From DASXMT01 sp963803065 (GTDB lineage Bacteria > Actinomycetota > Acidimicrobiia > Acidimicrobiales > RAAP-2), in the NCBI GenBank assembly GCA_963803065.1, contig CAWDKW010000005.1, positions 62,001 through 126,000 on the forward strand: a stretch of DNA of 64,000 nt, written 5' to 3'. The notes below the pieces were generated by a model. That model was not told where the DNA came from and made no database searches. It saw only the letters and a list, made by a program, of their open reading frames with translations. Below, one piece after another: positions 17,122 to 25,572 of the stretch. The first letter of the stretch is position 1; each line of letters starts with the position of its first letter. Position numbers and translations under genes: made by a program.

Positions 17122-17171
17122 GGGAATGTTCTCCGAGCTGACCGTGGGTGGGCCCAGGGTAAGGTGCAGCT

Positions 17172-17262
17172 GCGAAGGGGAGTAGCCCCCAATCGGTGGT
17201 CGACATACTGGCTCCTCGGAGCCCGGTCACCGGACCTGTCTGCAGGTGGGCGAGACCTTCGT
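17172..17262 (+). promoter_or_regulatory. yybP-ykoY (Mn2+) riboswitch
   Basis: All conserved blocks of this RNA are present in order. P1 5' strand CGAAGG (17173-17178) runs into the invariant GGGGAGTAG. Then come GTCGACATACTGG near 17199-17211, the second-arm block CGGACCTG, and GGGCGAGACCTTCG, whose CCTTCG (17256-17261) closes P1. The class senses Mn2+ and turns on Mn exporters. It lies 62 bases before a TMEM165/GDT1-type exporter, which fits exactly. It also rules out start codons of that gene inside the RNA. Confidence 0.92.
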
Positions 17263-17324
17263 TCCAGCCATGTCGTCGTGGCCGGGACGAGGGGAGACCC
17301 TTCGGCCCGGCGAGAGAGGCCGCC

Positions 17325-18032
17325 CTGAACATCGCCATCATTGCGGCAGTCTTTCCGATCATCTTCGTCGGAGAGCTGCCGGACAAGACCATGTTCGCCT
17401 CGCTGGTCATGTCGACGCGTGGAAGACCATTGACGGTGTGGCTGGGAGCAGCAGCCGCGTTCGTTGTCCACGTGATCATCGCCACCACCGTCGGAGTTGC
17501 CCTCTTCCACTTGGTCCCCCACCAGGTGCTTGACGGGATCGTGGCCCTGATGTTCCTTGCCGGCGCTGGGTTGGCGTTACGAGAGGCAGCCACGTCCCAC
17601 CGGGAGGAGGTACTGGTCGAACGGGAGGCCGCTTCGGGCCGGCGCGTCGTGATGACGGCGTTCATCGTCATCTTCTTGGCCGAATGGGGCGACTTGACCC
17701 AGATCTTGACGGCCAACCTGGCTGCCCACTATCACGCACCCGTGTCGGTCGGGGTAGGGGCGGTGCTGGCCATGTGGGCGGTCGCCGCTCTGGCGGTGAT
17801 CGGAGGAAAGAGTGTGCTGCGATTCGTCAATATCGCCACCGTGCGCGTGGTGACGGCGGTGGTCTCTCGTCGGGCTGGCTGGCTTCGCCGGCTGGCAGGC
17901 GCTTCGCTAGCGCGGGCCGAGCGGCGAGGTCCGGAGCGGGGGCCGGAGCGCCGAGGTCCGGAGCGGGGGGTCCGGAGCGCAGGTCCGGAGCGCCGAGGTC
18001 CGGAGCGCCGACGCCACTGTGACCAGGGCTAG
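17325..18032 (+). CDS. TMEM165/GDT1 (UPF0016) cation exporter, probably Mn2+
   Basis: 235 aa if started at CTG 17325, where the protein begins (M)NIAIIAAVFPIIFVGELPDK, the usual N-terminus of the family; AGAGAGG lies about six bases upstream. The in-frame ATG at 17196 is inside the riboswitch and cannot be the start, and no ATG, GTG or TTG occurs in frame between. Both signature motifs are present: GELPDKT (E-x-x-D-K-T) and LAEWGDLTQI (E-x-G-D). Six to seven helices. The final ~35 residues (GPERRGPERG...) are encoded by a short repeat and are likely non-essential. Function fits Mn2+ efflux under riboswitch control. Confidence 0.88.
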   Translation: MNIAIIAAVFPIIFVGELPDKTMFASLVMSTRGRPLTVWLGAAAAFVVHVIIATTVGVALFHLVPHQVLDGIVALMFLAGAGLALREAATSHREEVLVEREAASGRRVVMTAFIVIFLAEWGDLTQILTANLAAHYHAPVSVGVGAVLAMWAVAALAVIGGKSVLRFVNIATVRVVTAVVSRRAGWLRRLAGASLARAERRGPERGPERRGPERGVRSAGPERRGPERRRHCDQG

Positions 18033-19327
18033 GGGTCAGGCATGGAGGCATCGAACCAGTTGGCAGTGGCGGTGCGTGCCGTCAGCGACCGAGCCACCCG
18101 GGTGGCTGCGGCGGCCAGGGCCCGGTGGCGCCCGGGCGGAGCCCCGTCGAGCAGCTCGTTCCAGAACACAGCCCATCCGCCGGCAAATGAATTGCTGCGG
18201 CCGAGGACGGTGAGCATGCGGGTGACCGCGGCGACGGCCCGGGGCCGATCCAACAGTGCAGCCTGGGTTGCCGCTGCGATCCGCTGATAGGGGAGGTGTT
18301 GCGCGGCCAGGGCGGCGCAGTAGCGCTCGGCGGCCCCGCCCGGTCGATGCAGCACGGCCTCGCCGGCCGAACGCCCGCTGGCCATGGCTTGGGAGATTCC
18401 CTCGCCTTGCAACGGGTTGACCAGGCCGGCGGCGTCGCCCGCGAGCAACACCCGTCCAGCGGCCGGGGTGGTCCCGACCATGCCCATCTTGAGCCAGCCC
18501 CCGAGGCGCGCTGACGGGGGGCTTCCTGATTCGGACAACGGCCCCGTATGGGTGAGAAGTCCGAGCGCCCGGCAGTGCTCGAGGAAAGCCGGAAGGGCCC
18601 GGACGGCGATCGCCCCCGCCTGGCGGTCCGAGAGGGTCCCGAGGCCGAGACCGACGTTGGCACAGCCGTCCGCGCCGGGAAAGACCCACCCGTAGCCGGG
18701 GAAGGCCTGCCACGGTGCGGGCTCCCACAGGACGATGGCGGGGAGATCGACCACCTCGGGTAGGTAGGTCCGCACGGCGAACCCCCAGAGGACCCTGGTC
18801 GCATCGACGAGACCGGCCGCCGCGGCGACATGGCTGGTGGCACCGTCGGCCCCGATGATGAAGTCGGCGCGGAGTTCGTGTCCCGTGCTCATCCGGAACC
18901 CGTCGAACGAGCCGTCTCGGTCGCTTCGGTCGCGCACGCCGAGCGGCTCCGCCGCCCGCCCGTGGATCGGTTCGGCCCCGGCCTCGAGTGCCCCCTCATG
19001 GAGGGCCGCGTCGAAGACGGTCCGGGTGACGGCGGTCCCGTGCCCGGGGTAGGTGAGGCCCTCGGCACAGGGTAGGTGGACCAGGCGGCCGGTCGGACCG
19101 GCCACCACCATGTCGCCGACATCGCGACCGGCCGGCATGGGGATGCCGAGATCGGCCAGGACCTGCAGGCCGCGAGGACCGACCAGGTCGCCGCAGGCCT
19201 TGTCCCGGGGAAAGGTTGCCTTGTCCACCAATGCCACCCGCGCGCCACCTGTGGCCAGAACATGGGCGGCGATGCTGCCTGCGGGGCCACCCCCGATCAC
19301 GAGGGCGTCAAAGCGCAGCGGGCCCAC
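18029..19327 (-). CDS. Geranylgeranyl reductase-family flavoprotein (MenJ-like candidate)
   Basis: 432 aa from GTG 19327, preceded by AAGGAAGGAG. The dinucleotide fold ALVIGGGPAGSIAAHVLATG and the substrate-side motif FPRDKACGDLVGPRGL are typical of the family. AFPGYGWVFPGADGCANVGL and the FAD motif RVLLAGDAAGLVNPLQGEGI follow. Members reduce isoprenoid double bonds in chlorophyll, archaeal lipids or menaquinone side chains. The divergent UbiE- and UbiA-like genes make menaquinone the likely substrate. Converges with the Mn exporter, overlapping by 4 nt. Confidence 0.88.
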   Translation of the reverse strand: MGPLRFDALVIGGGPAGSIAAHVLATGGARVALVDKATFPRDKACGDLVGPRGLQVLADLGIPMPAGRDVGDMVVAGPTGRLVHLPCAEGLTYPGHGTAVTRTVFDAALHEGALEAGAEPIHGRAAEPLGVRDRSDRDGSFDGFRMSTGHELRADFIIGADGATSHVAAAAGLVDATRVLWGFAVRTYLPEVVDLPAIVLWEPAPWQAFPGYGWVFPGADGCANVGLGLGTLSDRQAGAIAVRALPAFLEHCRALGLLTHTGPLSESGSPPSARLGGWLKMGMVGTTPAAGRVLLAGDAAGLVNPLQGEGISQAMASGRSAGEAVLHRPGGAAERYCAALAAQHLPYQRIAAATQAALLDRPRAVAAVTRMLTVLGRSNSFAGGWAVFWNELLDGAPPGRHRALAAAATRVARSLTARTATANWFDASMPDP

Positions 19328-19388
19328 AGGGCTCCTTCCTTGCCGTCGGGACCTACAGTGAGATTCTCTCACCCGAGGAGGATCCATC

Positions 19389-20120
19389 GTGCCGAACGCT
19401 CCGGGCGACCGGAACCGCTTTGCGCAGCAACTGTTTGCATCGCTCCCGCCGCGCTACGACGAGCTGGCCGAGATCCTGTCCATGGGCCAGAACGGCCGCT
19501 GGCGGCGGGCCATGGTCGACCGGATCGTGGCCGCGTCGCCCGCGACCGTGCTGGACGTCGCCACGGGGACGGCCGGGGTCGCAGTGCAGCTGGCCTCGCG
19601 GACGACCGGCGACATCGTCGGCGTGGACCTCACCGAGGCCATGCTGGCCCGAGGGCAGGCGACGGTTGCGGCCGCCGGATTGGGCGGCCGCATTCAGCTG
19701 GTGGCCGGCCGAGGCGAGCAGCTGCCGTTCCCCGATGATGCCTTCGACTCGCTGACCTTCACCTACCTGCTCCGCTACGTGGACGACCCCCAGGCCACGC
19801 TGTGCGAGCTCGCTCGCGTGGTGAAGCCCGGCGGTGCCGTCGCCAGCCTCGAGTTCCTTGCACCCCCGAGTCACTTCTGGCGGATGTGGTGGTGGCTCTA
19901 CACCCGACTGCTGCTCCCCATCGGTGGGTTGGTCACCGGTGGGGCCGAGTGGTTCAAGGTGGGCCGGTTCCTCGGGCCCAGCATCTCCCGTCACTACCGG
20001 AAGTACCCCCTGTCGTGGACCGTGGAGGCGTGGCGTCGGGCCGGGTTCGAGGACGTCGGGGTTCGGGTCATGAGCCTCGGCGGTGGCCTGGTGATGTGGG
20101 GAACGCGCTGCGGTGGATGA
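19389..20120 (+). CDS. UbiE/MenG-family methyltransferase
   Basis: 243 aa from GTG 19389 with GAGGAGG upstream. The N-terminus FASLPPRYDELAEILSMGQN has the UbiE/Coq5 pattern. SAM motif I is VLDVATGTAGVAVQLA, with D in VGVDLTEAML. The second family signature is LTFTYLLRYVDDPQATLCEL followed by VVKPGGAVASLEF. The best-known members methylate demethylmenaquinone. The stop overlaps the next gene by 8 nt. Together with the flanking reductase and UbiA-like genes, a quinone-tailoring function is inferred. Confidence 0.85.
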   Translation: MPNAPGDRNRFAQQLFASLPPRYDELAEILSMGQNGRWRRAMVDRIVAASPATVLDVATGTAGVAVQLASRTTGDIVGVDLTEAMLARGQATVAAAGLGGRIQLVAGRGEQLPFPDDAFDSLTFTYLLRYVDDPQATLCELARVVKPGGAVASLEFLAPPSHFWRMWWWLYTRLLLPIGGLVTGGAEWFKVGRFLGPSISRHYRKYPLSWTVEAWRRAGFEDVGVRVMSLGGGLVMWGTRCGG

Positions 20121-20919
20121 CGAAGGAGGTCCCGACGCCACCGGGTCGGAGACGCCCGTTTCCCCCGCACCGCCGCCACTGGTCGAGCCCGGGGCGGGCC
20201 ACCGTCCGGCCTTCTACGCCGCCCGGCCCGGCGGCTGGAGGGACTGGTGGACCCTGCTCCACCCTCCCTACACGGCGTGGCACCTGGCCTATGTGGTGAT
20301 CGGCGCGTGCCTGGCGCCCAACGTCGATGTGACCCGGCTGGTGGCCACCTTGCTGGCCTTCCTGTTTGCCGTCGGGTTCGCTGCGCACGCACTCGACGAG
20401 CTCCACGGGCGGCCGCTCGGTACCTCGATCCCGACCCCCGCACTGGTCGGGCTTACCCTCGTCGGCCTGGCCGGTGCGATCGTCTTGGGCATCGTCGGGC
20501 TGTCCCGTGTCGGTTGGCCCCTGATCCCGTTCATGGTGCTCGGTCCGCTGTTGGTGGTCGCCTACAACCTGGAGCTGTTTGGCGGGTTCGTCCACACCGA
20601 TGCCGGGTTCGCCCTCGCCTGGGGCTCGTTCCCGGTCCTGGTCGCCTACGTGGCCCAGACCGGCAGCCTGGCCGTGAGCCCGGTGCTGGCCGCACTCGCC
20701 GCCTTCGCGTTGTCGGTGGCCCAACGCCGGCTGAGTACCCCGGCTCGGCTCGTCCGTCGCCGGGCGGCAGGGGTGGAAGGTGGCGTGACCTTGAAGGGGG
20801 GTGCGCGGATCCCGCTCGACCAGGGCACCCTGTTGGCCCCACTCGAAGGGGCGCTCGTCGCCATGTCGTGGGGCGTCGTGCTCGTGGCCACGTCGCTGGC
20901 CGTCGACCGCCTGAGCTGA
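20113..20919 (+). CDS. UbiA-like integral membrane protein
   Basis: 268 aa from GTG 20113 inside the end of the methyltransferase gene. About seven helices after a Pro-rich N-terminal tail. HPPYTAWHLAYVVIGACLAP and FAAHALDELHGRPLGTSIP resemble the first loop of UbiA prenyltransferases, though with D-E-x-x-G in place of the classic N-D-x-x-D. The second region is VAYNLELFGGFVHTDAGFAL. The Asp-rich diphosphate sites are thus weak, so transferase activity is unproven. Context supports an isoprenoid or quinone role. Confidence 0.65.
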   Translation: MDDEGGPDATGSETPVSPAPPPLVEPGAGHRPAFYAARPGGWRDWWTLLHPPYTAWHLAYVVIGACLAPNVDVTRLVATLLAFLFAVGFAAHALDELHGRPLGTSIPTPALVGLTLVGLAGAIVLGIVGLSRVGWPLIPFMVLGPLLVVAYNLELFGGFVHTDAGFALAWGSFPVLVAYVAQTGSLAVSPVLAALAAFALSVAQRRLSTPARLVRRRAAGVEGGVTLKGGARIPLDQGTLLAPLEGALVAMSWGVVLVATSLAVDRLS

Positions 20920-21037
20920 TCGTCGGGCTCGAGACCGACTAGGGGCTCGAGACCGACGCGTCGTTTCGATACCGACCCGTCGTTTCGATCCGGGGGGCCC
21001 GCCTGCGTGGATCCTCGCCCAGCCGACACTGGTTGAC

Positions 21038-21061
21038 TTATGCAGGTATATACCTGCATAA
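21038..21061. promoter_or_regulatory. Perfect 24-bp palindrome at the ArsR-SRPBCC promoter
   Basis: TTATGCAGGTAT followed by its exact complement, 12 bases per arm with no spacer. The right end touches the ATG at 21061. TTGACT at 21033 and CATAAT at 21057 give a plausible -35/-10 pair with 18 bases between, so a bound protein would block the promoter. Size, symmetry and position are those of an ArsR-family operator and suggest autoregulation. Just before it (20935-20995) lie two short direct repeats (GGGCTCGAGACCGAC and CGTCGTTTCGAT). Confidence 0.8.
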
Positions 21062-21912
21062 TGAGGAGGGTGGTCGAGGATTCAGAGGAGGTCGAGGATC
21101 CGGAGGTCGAGGATTCGGACAGGGTGTTCAAGGCACTGGCCGATCCGACCCGGAGGTCCCTGCTCGACAGGCTCCGGGCCCGGAACGGCCAGACCCTCGG
21201 TGAGCTGTGCGAGCCGCTCGAGATGGCCCGGCAGTCCGCCACCCAACATCTCGGGGTCCTGGAGGCCGCCAACCTCATCACCACCATCCGCAGGGGAAGG
21301 GAGAAGCTCCACTACCTCAACCCGGTGCCCCTCTGGGAGATCCAGGAGCGCTGGATCGGCAAGTTCGAACCACCCCGACTTCAGGTGCTGAGCACCATCA
21401 AGCAACGAGCAGAGGAGGACACCATGGCCGACCGGCCGAACTATGTCTACGTCACCTACATCGAGAGCACCGCGGAACGGGTGTGGGAGGCACTGACCGA
21501 CGCCGACTTGAGCGCCCGGTACTGGGGGCACAACAGTGTCTCCGATTGGGGGGTCGGCTCGCAGTGGGAGCTCCGGCGCGCCGACGGCTCGGGCGACGTC
21601 GATGTCGCCGGCACCGTGCTCGAGTCTCTGCCGCCGCGCCGCCTCACGATGACCTGGAACGTCCCCGGTGAGGCCCAGTTGGAAGCGCCCCCTGCGGTGA
21701 CCTTCGACATCGAGAGCCACGAGGACGTCGTCAGGCTCACCGTCACCCATGAGCACCTCACCGACACTGGCCAGCTCGAGGCGGTCTCAGCAGGATGGCC
21801 GGCCGTGTGCGCCAACCTCAAGTCCCTGCTCGAGACGGGCCACGTCCTATCCGGCGCTCTCTGGGAGATGCACGCAGAGCGACGCGCCGCCGTCGGCCGA
21901 CCGGTCAGATGA
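21061..21912 (+). CDS. ArsR-type regulator fused to an SRPBCC (AHSA1-like) domain
   Basis: 283 aa from ATG 21061. Residues ~20-95 form an ArsR winged helix (FKALADPTRRSLLDRL, CEPLEMARQSATQHLGVLEA, IRRGREKLHYLNPVPL). No metal-binding Cys cluster (CxC) is seen, so it is not a classic arsenic sensor. Residues ~120-275 are an SRPBCC ligand-binding fold: YVTYIESTAERVWEALTD, SVSDWGVGSQWELRR and VSAGWPAVCANLKSLLETG. Usually the two are separate neighbouring genes; the fusion would put ligand sensing and DNA binding in one chain. An in-frame ATG at 21040 lies inside the palindrome. Confidence 0.85.
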   Translation: MRRVVEDSEEVEDPEVEDSDRVFKALADPTRRSLLDRLRARNGQTLGELCEPLEMARQSATQHLGVLEAANLITTIRRGREKLHYLNPVPLWEIQERWIGKFEPPRLQVLSTIKQRAEEDTMADRPNYVYVTYIESTAERVWEALTDADLSARYWGHNSVSDWGVGSQWELRRADGSGDVDVAGTVLESLPPRRLTMTWNVPGEAQLEAPPAVTFDIESHEDVVRLTVTHEHLTDTGQLEAVSAGWPAVCANLKSLLETGHVLSGALWEMHAERRAAVGRPVR

Positions 21913-22669
21913 GGTCGGCCAGGCCGCCCCAGCCCTCGGGCGCCGGGGCCAGGCGCCAGAACTGCTCGGGAGCCCTGCCGTCCAGTCGCGCCCTGAGGGC
22001 GTGGTCCTGCTCCAAGGGTGGGATCTGGCTGGCGTAGCACCAGATGGCGCGGCGCTTTCGCTCCTCGTCCTCCTGGTGGGGGACGATGGCCGGGGTCGGC
22101 CATGGTCCGTGCCGCAGCAACCGGGCGACCCGCCAGGCCAACAGGCCCGGAACGTGCTTGTACCCGGCGTCCTCGTAGCAGTACCAGGCCACGTCCTGAT
22201 GGTTCTCCCGAACGAGCATGGCCGCATCGTGGGTGACGTCGTGGTCGGGATTGGCCAGGCCCATGGGAGCGAACACGGCGGTGGGCTCCAGGGCGAGGAC
22301 GGCCTCTTCGAGGACGGGTGCGATGTCGCGGGGAGTCGGGCGATCCTCGGGCGCCAGGTACTGGTGGTCGGAGAACTCGAGCCAGTGCGGTGTCGCCTCG
22401 AGAACCGCCATCGCCCGACGGTCCTCCTCTTGGCGGGTGGCGACCACGTCGTCACCGGCACGGAAGCCCCCGAGCGCGTCCCAGGGGCTGGGCTCGTCGG
22501 GGTAGGCCGGGGGTCGGCCGCCCATGACCGTCACCACCGTGGTCCCCGGGTAACTGGCGATCAGATGGCCGGCCCCCATCGCGGCATCGTCGAAATGGGG
22601 CGAGAGCACCACGAGCCGCCGCAGTTCGTCGCGCTCCACTACCCCCCACGTCAGGTCGGCGATCGCCAC
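21905..22669 (-). CDS. PIG-L family deacetylase
   Basis: 254 aa from GTG 22669 (GGAGG just before it); the frame is open to 22789. Zinc-site motifs: VVLSPHFDDAAMGAG (P-H-x-D-D) and GLANPDHDVTHDAA (second His). The family removes N-acetyl groups from GlcNAc-type substrates, as in mycothiol (MshB) and glycolipid synthesis. The substrate here is not evident; the region around YCYEDAGYKHVPGLLAWRVA is typical of the uncharacterised branch. Converges with the ArsR-SRPBCC gene, overlapping by 8 nt. Confidence 0.85.
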   Translation of the reverse strand: MAIADLTWGVVERDELRRLVVLSPHFDDAAMGAGHLIASYPGTTVVTVMGGRPPAYPDEPSPWDALGGFRAGDDVVATRQEEDRRAMAVLEATPHWLEFSDHQYLAPEDRPTPRDIAPVLEEAVLALEPTAVFAPMGLANPDHDVTHDAAMLVRENHQDVAWYCYEDAGYKHVPGLLAWRVARLLRHGPWPTPAIVPHQEDEERKRRAIWCYASQIPPLEQDHALRARLDGRAPEQFWRLAPAPEGWGGLADLI

Positions 22670-23012
22670 CTGGCCTCCGATCTTCGACGGTTTCGTCGCC
22701 GCCTCGTCGACCGACCGTAGCTGTCCCGGGAGTATGCCGGCGTCCCCACGGGCTCGGTCAGGGCGTGGCTTGGCCGCCCGTGCGGCCACGAGGATCCAGC
22801 AGCGCCCTCGGAAGGGTGGCGCTGGGCGTCCTTCGGTTGGGCGGGTGGTGGGCGCCCTTCGGTTGGGCGGTGCCGGTCGTGATCGGCACTCCGGCGACCG
22901 TGTGTGGATGCCGCCCGGCCTGTATGGGCGTCGCCGGTGACTCCATATGCTCGCTGGAATACGCGGTCGTGTGGAGCGAGGGGGCTTCGCTCACGTTCGA
23001 TGGAGGCACCCG

Positions 23013-24563
23013 ATGAGCACAACGACCGCCTCCGAGCGGCCAGCCCAGGACCTGGTATCCGACGGGGAGGCCAATCACACCCGGCGTTGGTGGATCCTCG
23101 CCGTGCTGGGGATCGCCCAGCTGATGGTGATCCTCGACAACACCATCGTCAACATCGCACTCCCCACCGCCCAGCACGCCCTCCACTTCTCCAACGCCGA
23201 CCGGCAGTGGATCGTGACCGCCTATTCGCTGGCCTTTGGGAGCCTCTTGCTTCTCGGAGGTCGCATCGGGGACATCATCGGGCGCAAGCGCGCCCTGCTC
23301 ATCGCCCTGGTGGGCTTCGCCGGTGCCTCGGCCTTGGGGGGTGCGTCGGTCAGTTTCTCCATGCTCGTCATCGCTCGGAGCGTCCAGGGAGCCTTCGGCG
23401 CGCTGCTGGCCCCGTCGGTCCTTGCCCTCCTGACCACCACCTTCACCGATCCGACCGAGCGAGGAAAGGCCTTCGGCATCTACGGCGCCATCGCCGGAGC
23501 CGGCGGCGCCCTCGGGCTCCTGCTCGGCGGCATCCTCACCTCCTATGTCTCGTGGCGGTGGACCCTGTTCGTCAACCTCGTCTTCGCCGGCGTGGCCGCC
23601 ACCGGCGCTCTGCTGTGGCTGAAGAACGACAAGGCCGCCGACCACGATCCGCTCGACTTCCCCGGCTTGTTGCTCGCCACCGGTGGGCTGTTCTGCCTCG
23701 TCTTCGGCTTCTCACACGCCGAGACCACGGCCTGGAGCAACCCCTACACCATCGGGTTCTTGGTCGTCGGGGTCGTCCTGCTCGCCCTCTTCGCCGTGGT
23801 CGAGACCCGGATGCGCTTCCCGCTGCTGCCGCCCCGGGTTGTGCGGAACCGGACCCGCGGCGGCTCGATGCTGGCCATGTTGTTCGCCAGCATCGGGATC
23901 TTCGGCTTCTTCCTGTTCCTGACCTACTACCTCCAGGACACCCTCGGGTTCAGCCCGGTGAAGACGGGCGTCGCCTTCCTCCCGATGGTCGCCGCCCTGG
24001 CCACCACGGCCCAGGTGTCCAACCGGGTGCTGCTGGCGAGGGTCGGTCCCAGGATCATCATCCCGATCGGCCTGCTCATCGACGCGGTGGCCATGTACCT
24101 GCTGCACATGGTCGGGCTGCACAGCTCGTACGTCAGCCACGTGCTCCCGTTCATCATCCTGTTGGGCATCGGCTTCGGGCTCAGCGTGGCACCTTCCTTC
24201 AGTACCGGCACCCTCGGCCTGCGCCCTCACGACGCCGGCGTCGGGTCGGCCGCGCTCAATACCAGCCAACAGGTCGGCGGCTCCATCGGCACGGCCCTGC
24301 TCAACACGCTGGCTGCCGGTGCGGCCTCGGCCTACCTGGTCGGGCGGGTGGCGAGTCCGGCCAACGTGAGGGCGGCCATCCTGCACAGCTACACGACCGC
24401 CTTCCTGTGGTCGTCCCTCATCTTCGTGGTCGGCGCGGTGATCGCTGCGCTGGTCCTCACGTGGGGGAACCTCGGGCAACTGGCCAGCGCTCCCGAGCGA
24501 GCCGAGCCAGCCGAGCGAGCCGAGCGAGCCGAGCCAGCCGATCCGGCCGACGTGCCCGCCTGA
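23013..24563 (+). CDS. MFS drug-efflux transporter, DHA2 (14-helix) family
   Basis: 516 aa from ATG 23013 with GGAGG upstream. Motif D1 (LMVILDNTIVNIALPTAQ), motif A (LGGRIGDIIGRKRALLIAL) and motif C region (GAIAGAGGALGLLLGGILT) place it in the EmrB/QacA group of proton-driven multidrug exporters. The hydrophobic pattern fits 14 helices. The C-terminal tail is a short repeat of AERAEPAD units encoded by GAGCGAGCC-type DNA repeats. The 220-base gap upstream contains CCTTCGGTTGGGCGG twice. Confidence 0.9.
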   Translation: MSTTTASERPAQDLVSDGEANHTRRWWILAVLGIAQLMVILDNTIVNIALPTAQHALHFSNADRQWIVTAYSLAFGSLLLLGGRIGDIIGRKRALLIALVGFAGASALGGASVSFSMLVIARSVQGAFGALLAPSVLALLTTTFTDPTERGKAFGIYGAIAGAGGALGLLLGGILTSYVSWRWTLFVNLVFAGVAATGALLWLKNDKAADHDPLDFPGLLLATGGLFCLVFGFSHAETTAWSNPYTIGFLVVGVVLLALFAVVETRMRFPLLPPRVVRNRTRGGSMLAMLFASIGIFGFFLFLTYYLQDTLGFSPVKTGVAFLPMVAALATTAQVSNRVLLARVGPRIIIPIGLLIDAVAMYLLHMVGLHSSYVSHVLPFIILLGIGFGLSVAPSFSTGTLGLRPHDAGVGSAALNTSQQVGGSIGTALLNTLAAGAASAYLVGRVASPANVRAAILHSYTTAFLWSSLIFVVGAVIAALVLTWGNLGQLASAPERAEPAERAERAEPADPADVPA

Positions 24564-24614
24564 CGGGACCGTCGAGGGCAACACGTCGATCCGGGGTTGA
24601 CGGGCTCAGAAGGC

Positions 24615-25286
24615 TCAGAACCCTCCGATGCCCTTGCCGATGAGGACGACCCCCATCACCAACAACAAGACGGCCATGACCGTGGCGTTGTTCTGCTGCA
24701 GCCAGGTGTTCAGCGAGGTCAGCATGGGCTGTGCCTTGGCCCCCATGATCCGGTAGAGCACCACCGGGAGGATGACGGTGGAGGCGGCGAGGACGACGAA
24801 GATCACCGCGGCCCCGACGTGGCCTGCCGGTGAGGTCGGCGCCTGGGCGATGGCGACCCCGCCGCCGACGATCATGATCAGGTTCTTGGGGTTGACCGCC
24901 GAGAGGCCGACGGCGAGGACCCCGCTCTTGATCGGGGTGATGTTCTCGACGGCGCGCAACCACTTGGGCAGTGCGGCCGTCTCTCCCGCGGCCGGTCGCT
25001 TCCGCCAGTTCCGGCGGCCGAGAATGAGCAGGGCGATCCCGAGCACGAGCTTGACGGTCGACGTCCCGCTCGATTGGGTCCCGTCCGACGTGGTCCCGAT
25101 CGATCCGGCCACGGCCACGACCACGGCGGTGACCCCACCGATGCCGACGAGCCAGCCGATCCCGAACGCCGTGCTGTTGGCGCCGGCCCGTTTGGACAGC
25201 AGCATGAGGATGACCGCGATGATGGGGATGGGACTGATCGCCACTCCGATGGCAAAGGGGAGACTCTCACCAATCGCTTGTCCCAT
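24615..25286 (-). CDS. GAP/Sap family (LysE-like) membrane protein
   Basis: 223 aa from ATG 25286 (CGAGGAGCG before it); the frame runs on through a tandem repeat, which is not part of the protein. Six helices, with GVAISPIPIIAVILMLLSKR near the N-terminus and GLSAVNPKNLIMIVGGGVAI in the middle, the hallmark of the GAP/Sap group linked in mycobacteria to glycolipid export to the cell surface. Substrate unknown. Converges with the MFS gene. Confidence 0.85.
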   Translation of the reverse strand: MGQAIGESLPFAIGVAISPIPIIAVILMLLSKRAGANSTAFGIGWLVGIGGVTAVVVAVAGSIGTTSDGTQSSGTSTVKLVLGIALLILGRRNWRKRPAAGETAALPKWLRAVENITPIKSGVLAVGLSAVNPKNLIMIVGGGVAIAQAPTSPAGHVGAAVIFVVLAASTVILPVVLYRIMGAKAQPMLTSLNTWLQQNNATVMAVLLLVMGVVLIGKGIGGF

Positions 25287-25325
25287 GACGCTCCTCGGTA
25301 GCCGGCGGCACCGATTCTGCTCTAT

Positions 25326-25445
25326 CTGCCGGTGCCGCCGCATCCGAACCTGCTGGTGCCACCGCATCCGAACCTGCCGGTGCCACCGCATCCGAACCTG
25401 CCGGTGCCGCCGCATCCGAACCTGCCGGTGCCACCGCATCCGAAC
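25326..25445. repeat. Tandem array, 5 x 24 bp
   Basis: Unit CTGCCGGTGCCRCCGCATCC plus GAAC. Five contiguous copies differ only at two or three positions, one of them an alternating A/G. The array ends about 125 bases before the next gene start and begins 40 bases upstream of the GAP gene, so it occupies the divergent promoter region. 24 bp is two helical turns and a multiple of three; it leaves long open frames on both strands that should not be read as protein. Confidence 0.9.
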
Positions 25446-25572
25446 GGGCGGTCAGCCCCCCGGCTTCCGGACTACCTAGAAATCGGTATTCACAGGGCGA
25501 GCCATTTGGACGACTATGCGTAAGGAGGACCGCGCATAGCGCGCGCAAAGTGGGAACGGGAGGGCTACGATC

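Noticed and set aside
17196..17324. N-terminal extension of the Mn exporter from ATG 17196
   Set aside because: This start is inside the riboswitch core, and the extra residues (CRRGRDEGRP...) do not look like protein.
25326..25445. Possible CRISPR array
   Set aside because: The 24-bp units are directly contiguous, with no unique spacers, and no cas genes are near.
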